Shown: positions 23,197-33,609 of the stretch, in pieces
Layout of the letters: every line of letters starts with the position of its first letter
Position numbering within the stretch: the stretch's first letter is position 1
DNA from: Megamerina dolium
Lineage: Eukaryota; Arthropoda; Insecta; Diptera; Megamerinidae
DNA length: 64,000 nt
Assembly (NCBI GenBank): GCA_963854835.1
Contig: OY978530.1
Location: 10,579,872-10,643,871 of the forward strand
Reading direction: 5' to 3'
The notes under the pieces: model-generated
What the model was told of the DNA's origin: nothing
The model's input: the letters and a program-made list of their open reading frames with translations, nothing else
The model's database searches: none
Made by a program: the position numbers and the translations under genes

Positions 23197-23217
23197 TAAG
23201 TAAGTAAGTAAGTAAGT
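23197..23217 (+). repeat. (TAAG)n tail of RTE copy 1
   Basis: About five TAAG units. The same tail, inverted, starts RTE copy 2 at 25971, and it also ends copy 3 at 41790. Confidence 0.9.
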
Positions 23218-23228
23218 AATTGTTTGGC
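23218..23228. repeat. Target-site duplication, 3' side of RTE copy 1
   Basis: aattgtttggc, as at 19819-19829. Confidence 0.65.
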
Positions 23229-23762
23229 TCACTCCCATTAACATATCTATATTCTCTACAGACAATTTGTTGCTATTTCCCTTTACTCTGATTTTCAGTA
23301 AGATTAAATATATTGTTTTGTCTTAGACTCCCTTTTTCGTATTTAATTGGTTTGTGTTTAAAAACAGAAGCACATACACATATATGTATTATATGCTATT
23401 TGCCTCTTGTTACTATTAATATCAACAACAATTAGTGCATACATCCCACTCATCGTATTAAATCTACCTGCCTTTTGTTTTCATTTGTTTTCTCTCTCTT
23501 TATATACTCCATAATATTGGGTACATAAAAAACACATATACTAGGTAATACAACCCCGATAAGAAAAAAAAGGTCTGCTGACCCCACATTTTTTCCACAA
23601 AGTGAGATTTAAAAAACAACTATTACATACCTGCTAGTATCACTCGATACCAATGGTTTAATAAATATTTGGTATATCCGGAAATCGTGAGCATTCTTTT
23701 TCCTTCTCCCTCCGTCCCTAATAATGAGTTATTTATTAAAATATTCCCTTTATATTGAAAAA
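23229..23762. other. Spacer before BEL/Pao gag
   Basis: T- and A-rich sequence with a tctctctct tract. It is probably the 5' leader of the BEL/Pao remnant that follows. No LTR boundary could be set. Confidence 0.4.
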
Positions 23763-25044
23763 ATGTCAGACGTGAAGCGTTTCGAAGCTGTTGTGGAGGA
23801 AATCCACATATTTGACTCATGTTTCCAAGCTGTTAGTGCTGATACCCACATCACTTTCTCACTGAAGATCTAGAAATAGGAATTCGACACCCTGTGGAAT
23901 AGTTGCAAAAAACATGGGAGTCTACTATTTCTGAAGAAGAAGAAGAGACAGGTGGAATCCAAGAGATAAAGGAAGCATATAGAGTGTCAGGTGGGTTATA
24001 TTCGATGCCTCTTCAATGTTAATGGGCACATACACGATCTGACCGTTATAGTGGCTTTCCTATAACAGCCTTTACTCCAACGTCTCATGACACCCCGGTT
24101 TTTAATGTTGAGCACGTCTTCCTGCAATGTTACCTCATGTTACCTTCTTTCTATACAGCCTGTTTTTTAAGCGATTATGTGTTATGGCCAAGTTTCCGCG
24201 ACTTTACGGCATTGTATCGCAATAATCCCCGTCTGTCACTAGTAGAAAAATTATATCACTCGCTACAGGAAACCCGATTTGAAGGATATAGCATCATTTA
24301 TTCTACTCCCTTGACTGGTGATAGCTTCGCACTTGCTTGGAATAATCTTGAGGAGAGACATGAAACTAAGAGAATTCTGGTAAGCTTACAGTTCAAATCT
24401 CTTTTAAATCTGCAAGCGGTAACTCAAGAGGCCGGCCCTAGCTTAAAGCGATTACCACGTACGATTAATGAAAGAATTACAAACTTGAAGCTGTTAAATT
24501 TTGACACTTCTCATTCGGATGCGATTTTCGTCTATTTGTTTTCCACGGAGATTCCCGACACAACTCGGAAATCCCAAAGTAGAGTGACTTCGACGCCTTC
24601 CTAACCGAGCGATATCAGACATTAGAATCAGTCTCCTATACCCGAATTGATTCCCGGCAGCTCAGCCAGCCACAGAATCAGCAGTTCAGGCAGCAATTGA
24701 ATCGGCAACCCACATAGTTCGACCCTCCCAGGCTAGTGAACAGTCCTCCAATGACTCCCAGGAAAATCAGTACATATCACAACAACGTTGTAGCTCTCGA
24801 TTGTCTACTCTGTACAAAAACACCCTCTCTTCGCCATTGTCCGAATATTCACAAACAAACGATAGAAGAACGGCACGATGTAGTGGGAAAGCAGAATATG
24901 TGCACCAACTGCTTTGCTAATGCGCACGACTCTAATTATCGTAAACCTTACAACGGATCGAGTGAGTACGCCTTTTGCGGTTCCAATATCAACTATTCAA
25001 ACACGTGGATCACGCATCGGATAAGTGTTTTGGACTCCGCCTAG
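23763..25044 (+). pseudogene. BEL/Pao gag, decayed
   Basis: Starts MSDVKRFEAVVEEIHIFDSC, then DTLWNSCKK and TISEEEEETGG in shifted frames, then the long conserved block (24137-24604) with WPSFRDFTALYRNNPRLSLV, PLTGDSFALAWNNLEERHET and KRILVSLQFKSLL. The nucleocapsid part (24736-25044) shows CLLCTKTPSLRHCPNIH and RHDVVGKQNMCTNCFANAH, the Cys-His pattern of BEL/Pao gags. Stops occur near 23870 and shifts near 24130 and 24620. Gag packages element RNA. No protease or RT of this element follows: after 25130 the sequence switches to minus-strand BEL integrase. Confidence 0.8.
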
Positions 25045-25154
25045 TCTCCATTCATTTGGTGACAAATTCTCGTTGCGTAGGACAACGATCGCCTACACAA
25101 ACGTTTTCCTCGGTATATATCCATTTAGTCCGCTTATGCAGATCCTGTAAATAT

Positions 25155-25740
25155 TCATCCTTCTATCACAGACAGAAAAATTGATAAATAATTTTCATTC
25201 GTTGCCACGTAGAGTATACGCAACAATTGGTTGGAGACATCAGGTTCAACAGGGGACAACAAGGGAGAGCCCACTAAAAAGTGACCAGGAGTTAGCAAAG
25301 TTAAGTCTGTGGGGTTGTAAGACATTGGACTCAAGGATCTCGAGTTGAGACACGCTATTTGCTTCCCAAAGCCGACCCATGTGCGGAGCACCGACAGGAA
25401 TGAAGCGCTATTCTACATTTTGATGACTCTGAGAGGATTCCACACTCCAACGTACTTGAAGAAGAAACTGTTCGTTTTCGACTTTGATAATACGACAAGC
25501 GCAGCGGCCTCAAAAGCCTGGAAAACCAAGTAGCTCGGGTGGTAGTGCCGCCATTATTTGAGTGTATTGCTTCAGCTTGTCGACAAGGCATGTTTTGCAC
25601 TTACGGATTGTGGTTTTTACTAAGTTTTTCAACTTAAGAATCCAGAACTGCATGCATGGCAAATGCAGAAGCAGTTGGTTATAGCTGTGTACCGAAATCA
25701 AATGTACAAACTCCACCAATATCTGGGTGAAACATCCAGC
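25155..25740 (-). pseudogene. BEL/Pao integrase remnant
   Basis: The minus strand carries the integrase zinc-finger end, FWILKLKNLVKTTIRKCKTC, followed by LKQYTQIMAALPPELLGF (25510-25719), a badly shifted core with KTNSFFFKYVGVWNPLRVI, and the characteristic C-terminal block LNSRSLSPMSYNPTDLTLLT with PGHFLVGSPL (25155-25391). The core region has lost catalytic motifs that I can identify. It is oriented opposite to the BEL gag just upstream, so the two come from different insertions or from a rearranged one. Confidence 0.75.
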
Positions 25741-25966
25741 ATAAGGGAGAAGTATTGGAAATCTCTCTATGTCTCTCTGTAAGATAGAGCACTGCTGAAC
25801 AGAGTTTTCCTCTTAGCTGTTCGAATGCTTCTTTCTGTTGTTCCTTGCCCCACACAAATGGTTTGTTCTTTCTTGTTAACTCATGTAGACTGCTGGCGAT
25901 ATTTGCAAATCCAGGACCAAATCGTCTATAGTACGTGCATAAGCCTAGGAAGCTTCTTAAATCGTG
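25741..25966 (-). pseudogene. Gypsy RT thumb/connection fragment
   Basis: The minus strand reads HDLRSFLGLCTYYRRFGPGF, ANIASSLHELTRKNKPFVWG and KEQQKEAFEQLRGKLC, the standard stretch between RT and RNase H of gypsy elements. It continues the RT found on the far side of RTE copy 2 (28860-29340). Roughly 80-100 codons that should lie between the two parts, including the catalytic DD box, are absent. Confidence 0.8.
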
Positions 25967-25970
25967 AAGA

Positions 25971-28859
25971 CTTACTTACTTACTTATGTGGCCATAACAA
26001 CCGAATATCGATTTAGGCCGAAAATAACATGCTTCGCCAGCCATCTCTGTTCTTCGCTAGCTGGCTCCAGTTAGAAATTCCAAGCGCCGTCAGGTTCTCC
26101 AGTACTTGGTCTTCCTCTTTTGCGTCGTCCTCCAGCGGGTTCCGAATATAACACCTTCTTAGCTGGAGCGTGTTCTTCCATTCGCTCGACATGACCTAGC
26201 CAGAGCAGCCGCTGGATTTTGATGCGCTTTACTATGTCAATATCGGCATACAGCTCGTACAGCTCATGGTTGTACCTTATTCGGTACTCGCCACCAACGC
26301 AAATAGCTCCAAAGATCCTGCGTAGGACTTTTCTCTCGAAAACCACATGTTAGGACAGGCATGATGAGAGACTTGTAGAGTGTAGTTTCCGTTCTTCGAG
26401 AGGAGCTCGACTTCCCAATTGCTTACTTAGCCCAAAGTGGCACCTGTTTGCAAGAGTGATCCTTCGCAATATCTCCAGGTTGACGTCATTACTGCTCTTA
26501 ATGCTGGTTCCAAGATAGAGAAAGTCCCTTACTACTTCAAAAGCGTAATTGTCAATAGTGACGTGCTGTCAAAGACGCCGGAACTCTTTGTTTGTTGACA
26601 CTAGATACTTCGTCTTGCCCTCGTTCACCGTGAGACCCATCCGACGCGACTCTCTTTCCAACTCTGAGAATGCTGCACTGACTGCTCGCGTGTTCATGCC
26701 GATTATGTCAATATCGTCGGCATACGCTAACAGCATGACACTTTTGTTGAAGATAGTGCCATTACGTCGTAGATCAGCAGCTCGTATTATTTTCTCCATA
26801 ATAAGATTGAAGAAGTCGCACGATAACGAATCACCTTGTCTGAAACCCCGTTCGGTATTAAACGGTGCGGAGAGGTCCTTCCCAATTTTCACTGCACAAC
26901 GGGAGTTATGCAGTGTCATTCTACAAAGTCGAATGAGCTTTGCAGGAATACCGAACTCAGACATTGTTGCGCAGAGGTAATCCCTTACCGGACTGTCGAA
27001 AGCGGCTTTATAATCAACAAATAGGTGGTGTGTGTCGATCTGTTTTTCTTGGGTCTTCTCCAGGATTTGGCGCAGTGTGAAAATCTGGTCGATGGTGGAT
27101 TTACCAGGTCTGAAGCCACACTGATAAGGTCCAATCAGGTTGCTGAGCATAGGCTTCAACCTTTCACACAGCACGCTCGATAGAACATTGCACGCGATGC
27201 TCAGGAGACTTATTCCACGGTAGTTGGCGCAAATTGTGGGGTCTCCTTTTTTATGTACAGGACAGAGAACACTGAGCCTCCAATCATCAGGCATGCTTTC
27301 ATCCGACCATATTCTGCTTATGAGCTGGTGCATGCGGGTGAGCAGCTCATCGCCTCCGGTCTTAAACAACTCGGCAGGCAGGCCATCAGCACCTGAGCTT
27401 TGTTGTTCTTCAGCCTTAAAATGGCCGTTTCAACCTCGTCATAGTCGGGTGGTGGAACATCAACACCATCATCTGTAATTGGGGTTATCGGGCATTCTCC
27501 TCCACTGGCGGAATTGTTCGTAGCATCGCCATTCAGTAACGTGGAGAAGTGTTCCCTCCATAGGCTCAGTACACTCTGGACATCCGTAACCAGATTCCCA
27601 TTTCCATCACGACAAGAAGAGGCTTCGGGATTTAGACCTCCATTCAGGCGCTTGATCTGTTAAAAGAATTTTCGAGTCTCATACTTGTCGGTACACATCT
27701 CTATCTCCTCACACTCGCGTCTTTCCAACTCCCTCTTCTTGCGCCTGAAAAGACGTCTCTCTGCACTCCTTTTCTCTCTATACAGCTCCTTAACAGCTCG
27801 CGTTACGCCTGCACGCAGGGTTTTTCTGTAGGCGGCGTCTTTCTCTGCGGTAGCGTCGCGACACTCCTGATCATACCACTCATTCCTCAGAGGCCGGTAG
27901 TAACCGATTACCTCCTCGGCAGCAGTAGTCATGGAGTGGGATATATGTGTCCACCGTGCGCATGTATCATCAAGTGGGGGAGTGTTCTGCATAAGCAGAT
28001 CCGATAGTCGAGTGGAAAATGCATCTGCTGTCTCTGGTGATCGCAGCTTACTGACGTCGAGCTTTCTCTGTGTGGGACTTCTCTTGTTATTTGCGACACA
28101 TAGGCGTGTGCGCACCTTAGCTGCAACAAGGTAGTGATCCGAGTCGATGTTGGCACCACGGATCGATTTCACGTCCATCACACTGGAAGCATGCCTTCCG
28201 TCAATCACCACATGATCAATTTGGTTTCTTGTACGTTGATCTGGAGACAGCCATGTCGCTTTGTGGATGTCGAGGTGCTGGAATCTGGTACCACCAATTA
28301 CCATGTTTCGTGCTGCGGCGAAGTCGATCAGCCTCATTCCGTTATCGGAGGTGTTCTGGTGGAGGCTGAATTTTCCGACAGTTGGACCAAAGGTACCTTC
28401 CTTGCCCACCCTGGCATTAAAGTCGCCATGCACGATTTTGATATCGTGGCGGGGGCAGCGGTCATAAGCTTCTTCGAGGCGCTGAAAAAAGCTCTCCTTG
28501 GTCACATTGTCCTTCTCATCCGTCGGAGCGTGGGCACATATAAGGCTGATGTTGAAAAATTTTGCCTTGATGCGGATTGTGGCCAGCCGTTCGTTCACAG
28601 GCGTGAACTGTGAGACAAGATGTCGTAGTCTCTTGCTGACCAAAAATCCACATCCTAATTCGTGCCTTTCAGCATGGCAACTGTAGTAGATGTCACAGGA
28701 CGCTCTTTTGGAGCAGCCCTGTGCTGTCCATCGCATTTCCTGGAGAGCGGTGATGTCAGCTCTGTATTTTTCGAGGACATCAACCAGCTGGATAGAGGCA
28801 CCCTCCCTATAAAGGGGTCGGACATTCCAGGTGCATATCCGTAAATCGTGGTCCTTTTT
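25971..28859 (-). mobile_element. RTE copy 2, 5'-truncated, inserted in gypsy RT
   Basis: A minus-strand copy very close to copy 1 (matching 20236 to 23217). The TAAG tail is at 25971. It lacks the 5' region and the first ~20 codons. It ends within gypsy RT at GLHWKK. The gypsy sequence resumes beyond the tail at HDLRSFL. Short shared sequence (taaatcgtg at 25958-25966 and 28842-28850) is present at both junctions. Confidence 0.88.
26071..27369 (-). pseudogene. RTE copy 2 reverse transcriptase and tail, broken
   Basis: The frame 26569-27369 holds the RT with FRPGKSTIDQIFTLRQILEK, FRQGDSLSCDFFNLIMEKII and the YADDIDII box. It stops after KEFRRL where copy 1 continues as GQHV: a base change or indel near 26570 shifts the frame. 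The C-terminal tail with LLWLGHVERMEEHAPAKKV is in 26071-26346. An indel near 27395 separates the RT from the endonuclease frame upstream. It differs from copy 1 by scattered substitutions only, so the copy is fairly young. Confidence 0.85.
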
Positions 28860-29006
28860 CCAGTGTAGTCCTCTGAGCACACGTTCTATCAAACGTTCGA
28901 AAGAAGCTGGCGCATTGCATAAGCCAAATGGCATCACTGTAAATTGCCATAGACCATCGCCATTACTGAAAGCTGTTTTCTCTTTGTTCTTCTTACCAAG
29001 TTCCAC
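27660..29006 (-). pseudogene. Chimeric ORF: gypsy RT start fused to RTE endonuclease
   Basis: One open frame of 448 codons. Residues 1-49 (KNKEKTAFSNGDGLWQFTVM, PFGLCNAPASFERLIERVL) are gypsy RT palm. From about residue 52 (DHDLRICTWNVRPLYREG) it is RTE endonuclease with ALQEMRW, HAPTDEKD, HGDFNARVG and DSDHYLV. The frame ends at 27660 where a GAA codon of copy 1 is a TAA. The endonuclease domain is complete, though one residue before GDF differs from copy 1 (His for Leu). The fusion is a by-product of insertion. There is no reason to assume it is expressed. Confidence 0.85.
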
Positions 29007-29340
29007 TTGCCAGTAGCCACTTTGCAGATCAAGAGCTGAGAACCACTTCGCACCAGATAGGGTGTCCAGAGTGTCATCGATTCTTAGCAGTGGATAGCTG
29101 TCTTTTTTCGTAATATCGTTTAGCTTTCTTTAATCCGCACAGAATCGATTACTTCCATTCTTCTTCTTTACCAGCACAACTGGTGAACTCCATGGACTCA
29201 CTGATGGTTCAATAACACCTTGTTTCTGCATATCGATAATCAGCTTAATGGCTTGATCTCCTTTGGCCAATGGAACTCTTCGTGGTGCTTGACGAATTGG
29301 CCTAGAATCACCGGTGTCAATGTGATGTTTTATAATGGTT
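28860..29340 (-). pseudogene. Gypsy RT palm, N-terminal part
   Basis: The minus strand reads IDTGDSRPIRQAPRRVPLAK, GVIEPSVSPWSSPVVLVKKK, a stop in place of one codon in CAD-RKLND (near 29130), then SYPLLRIDDTLDTLSGAKWF, SALDLQSGYWQVELGKKNKE. It runs into the chimeric ORF above. The catalytic Tyr-x-Asp-Asp box lies in the missing part. Confidence 0.82.
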
Positions 29341-30008
29341 ATTCATCCTCCAGTTTTTCCATTTGAAAAAAGATTGAACTGTACTTCTCCAATAGTTGTA
29401 AAGCCCTTTCTTTTTGCTGTTTGGTTTCCACAGCTGCCCATTCTTCCATCTGTACATTTAATTCCGCTCTAACAGTTCCTGATCTTCGACTTTTTATCGA
29501 CGAACCCTTTTCGCAATCTACTACGGCAGTACGTACCTGGCGATGACCAATAACCATTCCTTTCTTTACAACTGTAGATGTATTAGTTGGATTTAATATT
29601 CGCACCGGTACTATTCCATTTTCCACCAACATCCCTAGTTATGATGTTTTTATTAGTTATTTTTTTATCCGCTTCTACTACCCACAACTTCTGATTTTGC
29701 TGGAACCTTTTGGCGTTTGTTGTTTCCTCATTGGTGATGTCGGCCACAATGAATTCATGTTCCCACATGCAATTTCCAATAGATACTCGTTGCTTTATCC
29801 TACCTAGATTTTGTGCATCCTCCCCCGTTGCTGTACGCAATTTTATTCCCATTAAAGGCTCAAAGCTCTTTACCAAATCGCTCTTGATTATAGAATGTGA
29901 TGCACCAGTATCCAGGGTTAAAATGAATTGCATATAGTCCAATTTTCCATTAATAGTCAAGCTTGGCACACACAGTAGTTGTGAAATGTGAATGATGGGG
30001 CAACCCAC
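29341..30008 (-). pseudogene. Gypsy aspartic protease and linker
   Basis: Frame 29583-30008: QFILTLDTGASHSIIKSDLV with the active-site Asp-Thr-Gly-Ala, followed by RTATGEDAQNLGRIKQRVSI and HEFIVADI. Frame 29339-29632 continues as VENGIVPVRILNPTNTSTVV and MEEWAAVETKQQKERALQLL, the linker before RT. The two frames overlap by 50 bp with a shift between them. Protease would cut the polyprotein. Confidence 0.78.
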
Positions 30009-30099
30009 TGTTGGAGTTAGTTCACGAACCTGGGGAACTGACTCGATTTAGTTTAACGATTGATTTGTGTTATTCTCTTTCTCTTGTCTACCTGGAAAA

Positions 30100-31074
30100 T
30101 TCGATCTTGATCGCTTTCGTCGTAGACGGCAGTCACGCACCATGTGTCCTGGTTTGTCGCAAATAAAGCACTTACCAGTAAATTTGTTTTCGCGTCAACT
30201 TGTTGTTCTTCCTTCAGGCTGGACTACTGACTTAACTGCCTGACACACTGCTTCAATCAGATCTGATGTTTCTGCCTCTAGTTAGTGTACACGTTGCACT
30301 GGTCGTCACATTAAACTGGCGGCTTCATACGTCAAGGCACTACTAATTGTTTCCACATATGTACTCCTTGGTGACATGATAATGGCACGCTTAGTCTCTC
30401 TGTCGCGTATACCATCTATGAATTCCTCCATTTTTATTTTCTCGACGAATTCTTCCGAATTACCAAAGAAATCCTGAAGGCTCTCACTACTCCGTTGCAC
30501 TCGAATTCTTAATTCCACTCGATGCAATTGACTCTTATATTCATTTCCATATTTTCGCTGGATTGTGTCCATCAGTGATTGATAGCTACTACGATCTTTC
30601 TCTGGAACCATTTATAGTTACGGAAATTTTCTGAAATCTAATCTCAATTCCTTTTTGTAGATTTTCGATGACGTGTTCTTGGCGAGCCGAATGTTCTTGA
30701 ATTTCCACACGCAATTCACTAATACCGCTCTCTTGGCGAGACGAACCTTCTTGAATTTCCATATGTACATCAGCCGAATGTTCTTGAAGTCTCCTGGCAA
30801 TGCGAGATGCATTTTCTTGTAGCTGTTGCATCATGGTTTTCATGAAATCCATGAGTTGACCACTCAAATCTATCTTGCTCTCTTCTTCAGCGTGCACAAC
30901 TGTATGTATCTCGGCTTCCTCAAAGAACTCATGTTATTCTACATTAATACCCTTAGCATCCATAGCTTGCCTCAGCCTCACCAGTAGCTCTGCTTTTGTA
31001 CCTGATTACGATAGATTACTCTCTGACAACTCTTTTTTCAATTGGTCCAATTTTAGTTGGTCAATTTTCGCCAT
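30100..31074 (-). pseudogene. SAP-domain gag with CCHC knuckle, decayed
   Basis: Begins MAKIDQLKLDQLKKELSES with SGTKAELLVRLRQAM, a SAP-like helix-loop-helix usually linked to DNA or chromatin binding. A TAA and a second stop interrupt this part. Next come a repetitive coiled-coil-like region (30589-30897: EIQEGSSRQESGISELRVEI, QEHSARQEHVIENLQ) and a capsid part (30306-30611: DTIQRKYGNEYKSQLHRVEL, FIDGIRDRETKRAI). Near 30135-30175 lies a CCHC knuckle, CFICDKPGHMVRDC. Frames shift between blocks. SAP-bearing gags are known in some insect gypsy elements; the nuclear role is inference. Confidence 0.72.
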
Positions 31075-31103
31075 TCTTACAGAATCCCATTTCTGATACC
31101 AAT

Positions 31104-31290
31104 TGTTACGTTTTTATTTTGTGTGCGTTTAATTCTATTTGAATTAACCTTGTTCGATCACTGGATTCTGTTAATAATATTTGCAACGCTTATTTTGTAC
31201 AACTATATACAGCAACAATTTATTTAATCAACTCTATTTTCAATCAACTATTTACAATAAAACTTTTAATGTCCTTGCACCTTTTACCTC
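31104..31290 (-). repeat. Partial LTR of SAP gypsy element
   Basis: Starts tgttacgtttttattttgtg like the LTR at 31430 and follows it for about 185 bp, then jumps into a second copy of the gag leader. The inner side shows attggtatcagaaatggga (minus), the primer-site region. Confidence 0.7.
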
Positions 31291-31429
31291 TAATACTGTA
31301 CCTGCACCTGTACCTCTAATATTGCACCTGATGACGTTAGATTCATCTCTAACAAGAGCTTTTTAAGCTGGTCCACTTTCAGTTGGTAAATTTTCATCAT
31401 CTTATCAGAATCCCACTTCTGATACCAAT
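31291..31429 (-). repeat. Duplicated leader and gag start
   Basis: The minus strand repeats the element's 5' internal end: ttggtatcagaagtgggatt, then a SAP-like start IYQLKVDQLKKLLLEMNLTS. It then breaks into short cctgtacct-type repeats and the partial LTR. It is a diverged second copy of the region 30990-31103. Confidence 0.65.
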
Positions 31430-31804
31430 TGTTACGTTTTTATTTTGTGAACGTTTAATTCTATATGAATCAACCTTGTTCGATCACTGCATTCTGTTAA
31501 TAATAATTGCAACACTTGTTTTGTACAACTATATACAGCAACAATTTGCAATAACACTTTAATGTACTTGCAATGTTTGCGCGCTCACTTTCGGGGTTTG
31601 ATTGATTCATTTGGCACTATTTATACTCTGTAGCAAGACTCCATAATCTTCCTTTATCGATATTCTTCTCTTTCTTTCTCGTTGGCTTGTTCTGGTTAAC
31701 GCTTATTTCTTTTTGTTGACATTCGTTTCGATGCTGCCAATATTCGTGTCACACACAATAGTGTCATTCGCAATAGTGATGAGTAGCCAACCATACTCGT
31801 TACA
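31430..31804 (-). repeat. LTR of SAP gypsy element
   Basis: 375 bp from tgttacg to cgttaca on the plus strand. It adjoins a primer-site-like attggtatcagaagtggg. No matching LTR at the other end of the element was found. Confidence 0.65.
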
Positions 31805-32853
31805 TTATTTTACATCTCACTTCCTTAGCCCATCTTGCTATTTATAAATATAAAAAATTTTTTATTTTTATGGATGGAAATATTTACTTGTCAAAATGCG
31901 GAGGGTCAAAGTTAGACATATGGTTTTAGGCGAATTTGCTGAGAATTATCCGTAGATTACAATTACGATTTGGAGGCGAAGGGATTGACCCGCTCTAATA
32001 TACATTCGTGCCGTACAAATCCAACACATCAAAATAAGTTTATTGGTAGAGTAACGGTTGCCGTTGTTTTCCAGGTGGGGTATTACTCAGTCAGCCTAGG
32101 TAAACAAGAGAGCAGCGTAAAAATTCTTCTTGTGGAAGGAGGACCATATTCCACACAATTGCCCATTGGCAATCTATTCACTCAGTCTCGAAGAGTGTTC
32201 GAGGGTATCCTGATACAGCAGTCTCCCGCATCGGGTACCCCAGCCTCAAACCTTGAAGAATGAGACCTTTTCAGCAAGATGTAGGTAGAGCCAGCAAAGG
32301 TGTAGTTGATTGATGCTGGTACGTATGGTCCAAGTGACGCCGAGAAGGGCTGCGGGCTCTCTGGCGACTATCTTGACGAGTTATCGACATGGACGACCTT
32401 GTCAAGCCACGAACTTTTGCAGTCGGTTGATGACATTATTGGCCCGACTATAAAAACACTTGTTTGAGTAGTGGTACCACTCAAAAAGGTCGTTCAAAAA
32501 ATACTTTAAGCGTTTTTCATCGCCGTTAGCTACTATAGCAAATCATATTAAAATTCGCTCCATCAAGCGCTGCTTGGTTCATACTCTTCGTTGGCGCGTT
32601 ATGCTCTTTTAGTATGATATTATGCATAAAGCATTTGAGAATTGAGGGTACACGTGTAGTGTGAAATAGCGCCACGTTTCACGTTAAGTGAAAATTCACT
32701 TAATTGGTTGTTCCCTATTTGTCGTCATACCGATTAAATGTGTGTATAAACTTATGATATTATCGTGATGTAGTTCTGTTCAATGTGAGTATGTACGTAT
32801 ACTTGGCGCATATTTAGTGGCTCTTAATTGTTTAAGAGGTTATATGAAATATA
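31805..32853. other. Spacer with one unrecognised ORF
   Basis: A 97-codon plus frame at 31970-32263 includes SSVKILLVEGGPYSTQLPIG. This faintly recalls the start of an FAD-binding oxidoreductase, but no glycine-rich loop precedes it and neighbouring frames are closed, so I make no call. The rest is AT-rich with no recognised feature. Confidence 0.35.
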
Positions 32854-33097
32854 CCAGGTGTACAAGCTTAAATCCGCTGTTTTCCGGTATAAAAAAACAC
32901 ACTTTTTTCATAGAACCTTCCCCATGGCTCGTAAATGTATGGAAATCGCTTGTTGAGTAATACCTAACTGTTCGGCAAGCATTTTTTGCTATTGCAGATG
33001 TCGAACTCATAAAAAAAGGATGCACAGTCGATAATAGCTCAATATGCTCACTAACGCCATCTACGAGCAAACAGTGGATTTAAGCTTGTACACCTGG
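32854..33097 (-). mobile_element. mariner-derived MITE
   Basis: 244 bp with ~30-bp inverted ends (ccaggtgtacaagcttaaat at both, one mismatch) flanked by TA on each side, the mariner/Tc1 target duplication. Inside, the minus strand still reads AEQLGITQQAISIHLRAMGK, a helix-turn-helix of mariner transposase. It therefore arose by internal deletion of an autonomous element. Confidence 0.85.
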
Positions 33098-33609
33098 TAT
33101 GCAGGTTATTACGTAATGGTTGTAACAGGTTATAAACTGTTACAGTAGTCAAATCTAAGGTAGCACCCACCAAGACACAATATTGTCATTGGCGTTGCTC
33201 TTGAGTAGAACTTGGAAAAATATTTATTACAATGTTGAAAGGGTAACAAGTTTCTACGCTGATTCACAAATTGTTTTGTGTTGCCTTTCATCCCTAGAAA
33301 TTTTCGTGGCAAACTATGTAGCAGAAATGTAAAAACAATTTGGCTGATATTGTGTCACTCGGACGCAGTATTATAGAACTATCAACTACAATTTGGTTCT
33401 TAACAAAGAATTCCGCTTAGTGGCTTCAGAACATAATTGATTCTAAACTCAATATCCAGATAATCAAAGGGGAACGTAAAAAAAAATTTCGTTTTTAAAT
33501 CCAGTAACATGACGCCGGTGGAAGTATTATTAAACTAGATATTGAACGAAGTTCGTGTTATATTCACTGTTTTATATTCTATCGAAATTTCTGCTAAATG
33601 TATCACTAT
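33098..33609. other. Intergenic sequence, nothing recognised
   Basis: AT-rich with no open frame of interest and no repeat partner seen. Confidence 0.4.

Larger units (their letters stand above)
19830..23217 (+). mobile_element. RTE-type non-LTR retrotransposon, apparently full length (copy 1)
   Basis: About 3.39 kb: a ~355-bp 5' region, one 994-codon ORF (endonuclease then RT), a short 3' end and a tail of TAAG repeats. RTE-clade elements are known for a single ORF, very short 3' ends and simple-repeat tails. The 11-bp duplication aattgtttggc flanks it. Two further copies lie in the window (25971-28859 minus, 39937-41790 plus), and both end in the same tetranucleotide tail. Confidence 0.88.
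25741..31804 (-). mobile_element. Ty3/gypsy element with SAP-domain gag, split by RTE copy 2
   Basis: Minus-strand order: LTR (31430-31804), a duplicated leader and partial LTR (31104-31429), SAP-type gag, CCHC knuckle, protease, RT, then RTE copy 2, then RT thumb and the connection region (25741-25966). RNase H and integrase of this element are not seen to the left, where a BEL fragment follows. Stops in gag, protease-RT linker and RT show it is dead. The RT (GLWQFTVMPFGLCNAPASFE) is gypsy-type. I do not assign a clade. Confidence 0.75.

Noticed and set aside
23197..23217. TAAG repeats as a telomere-like or plain microsatellite sequence
   Set aside because: The repeats occur exactly at the 3' ends of all three RTE copies and are the element's tail.
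31970..32263. Oxidoreductase gene fragment
   Set aside because: The likeness rests on one short block (KILLVEGGP) with no cofactor-binding loop before it; too weak to call.
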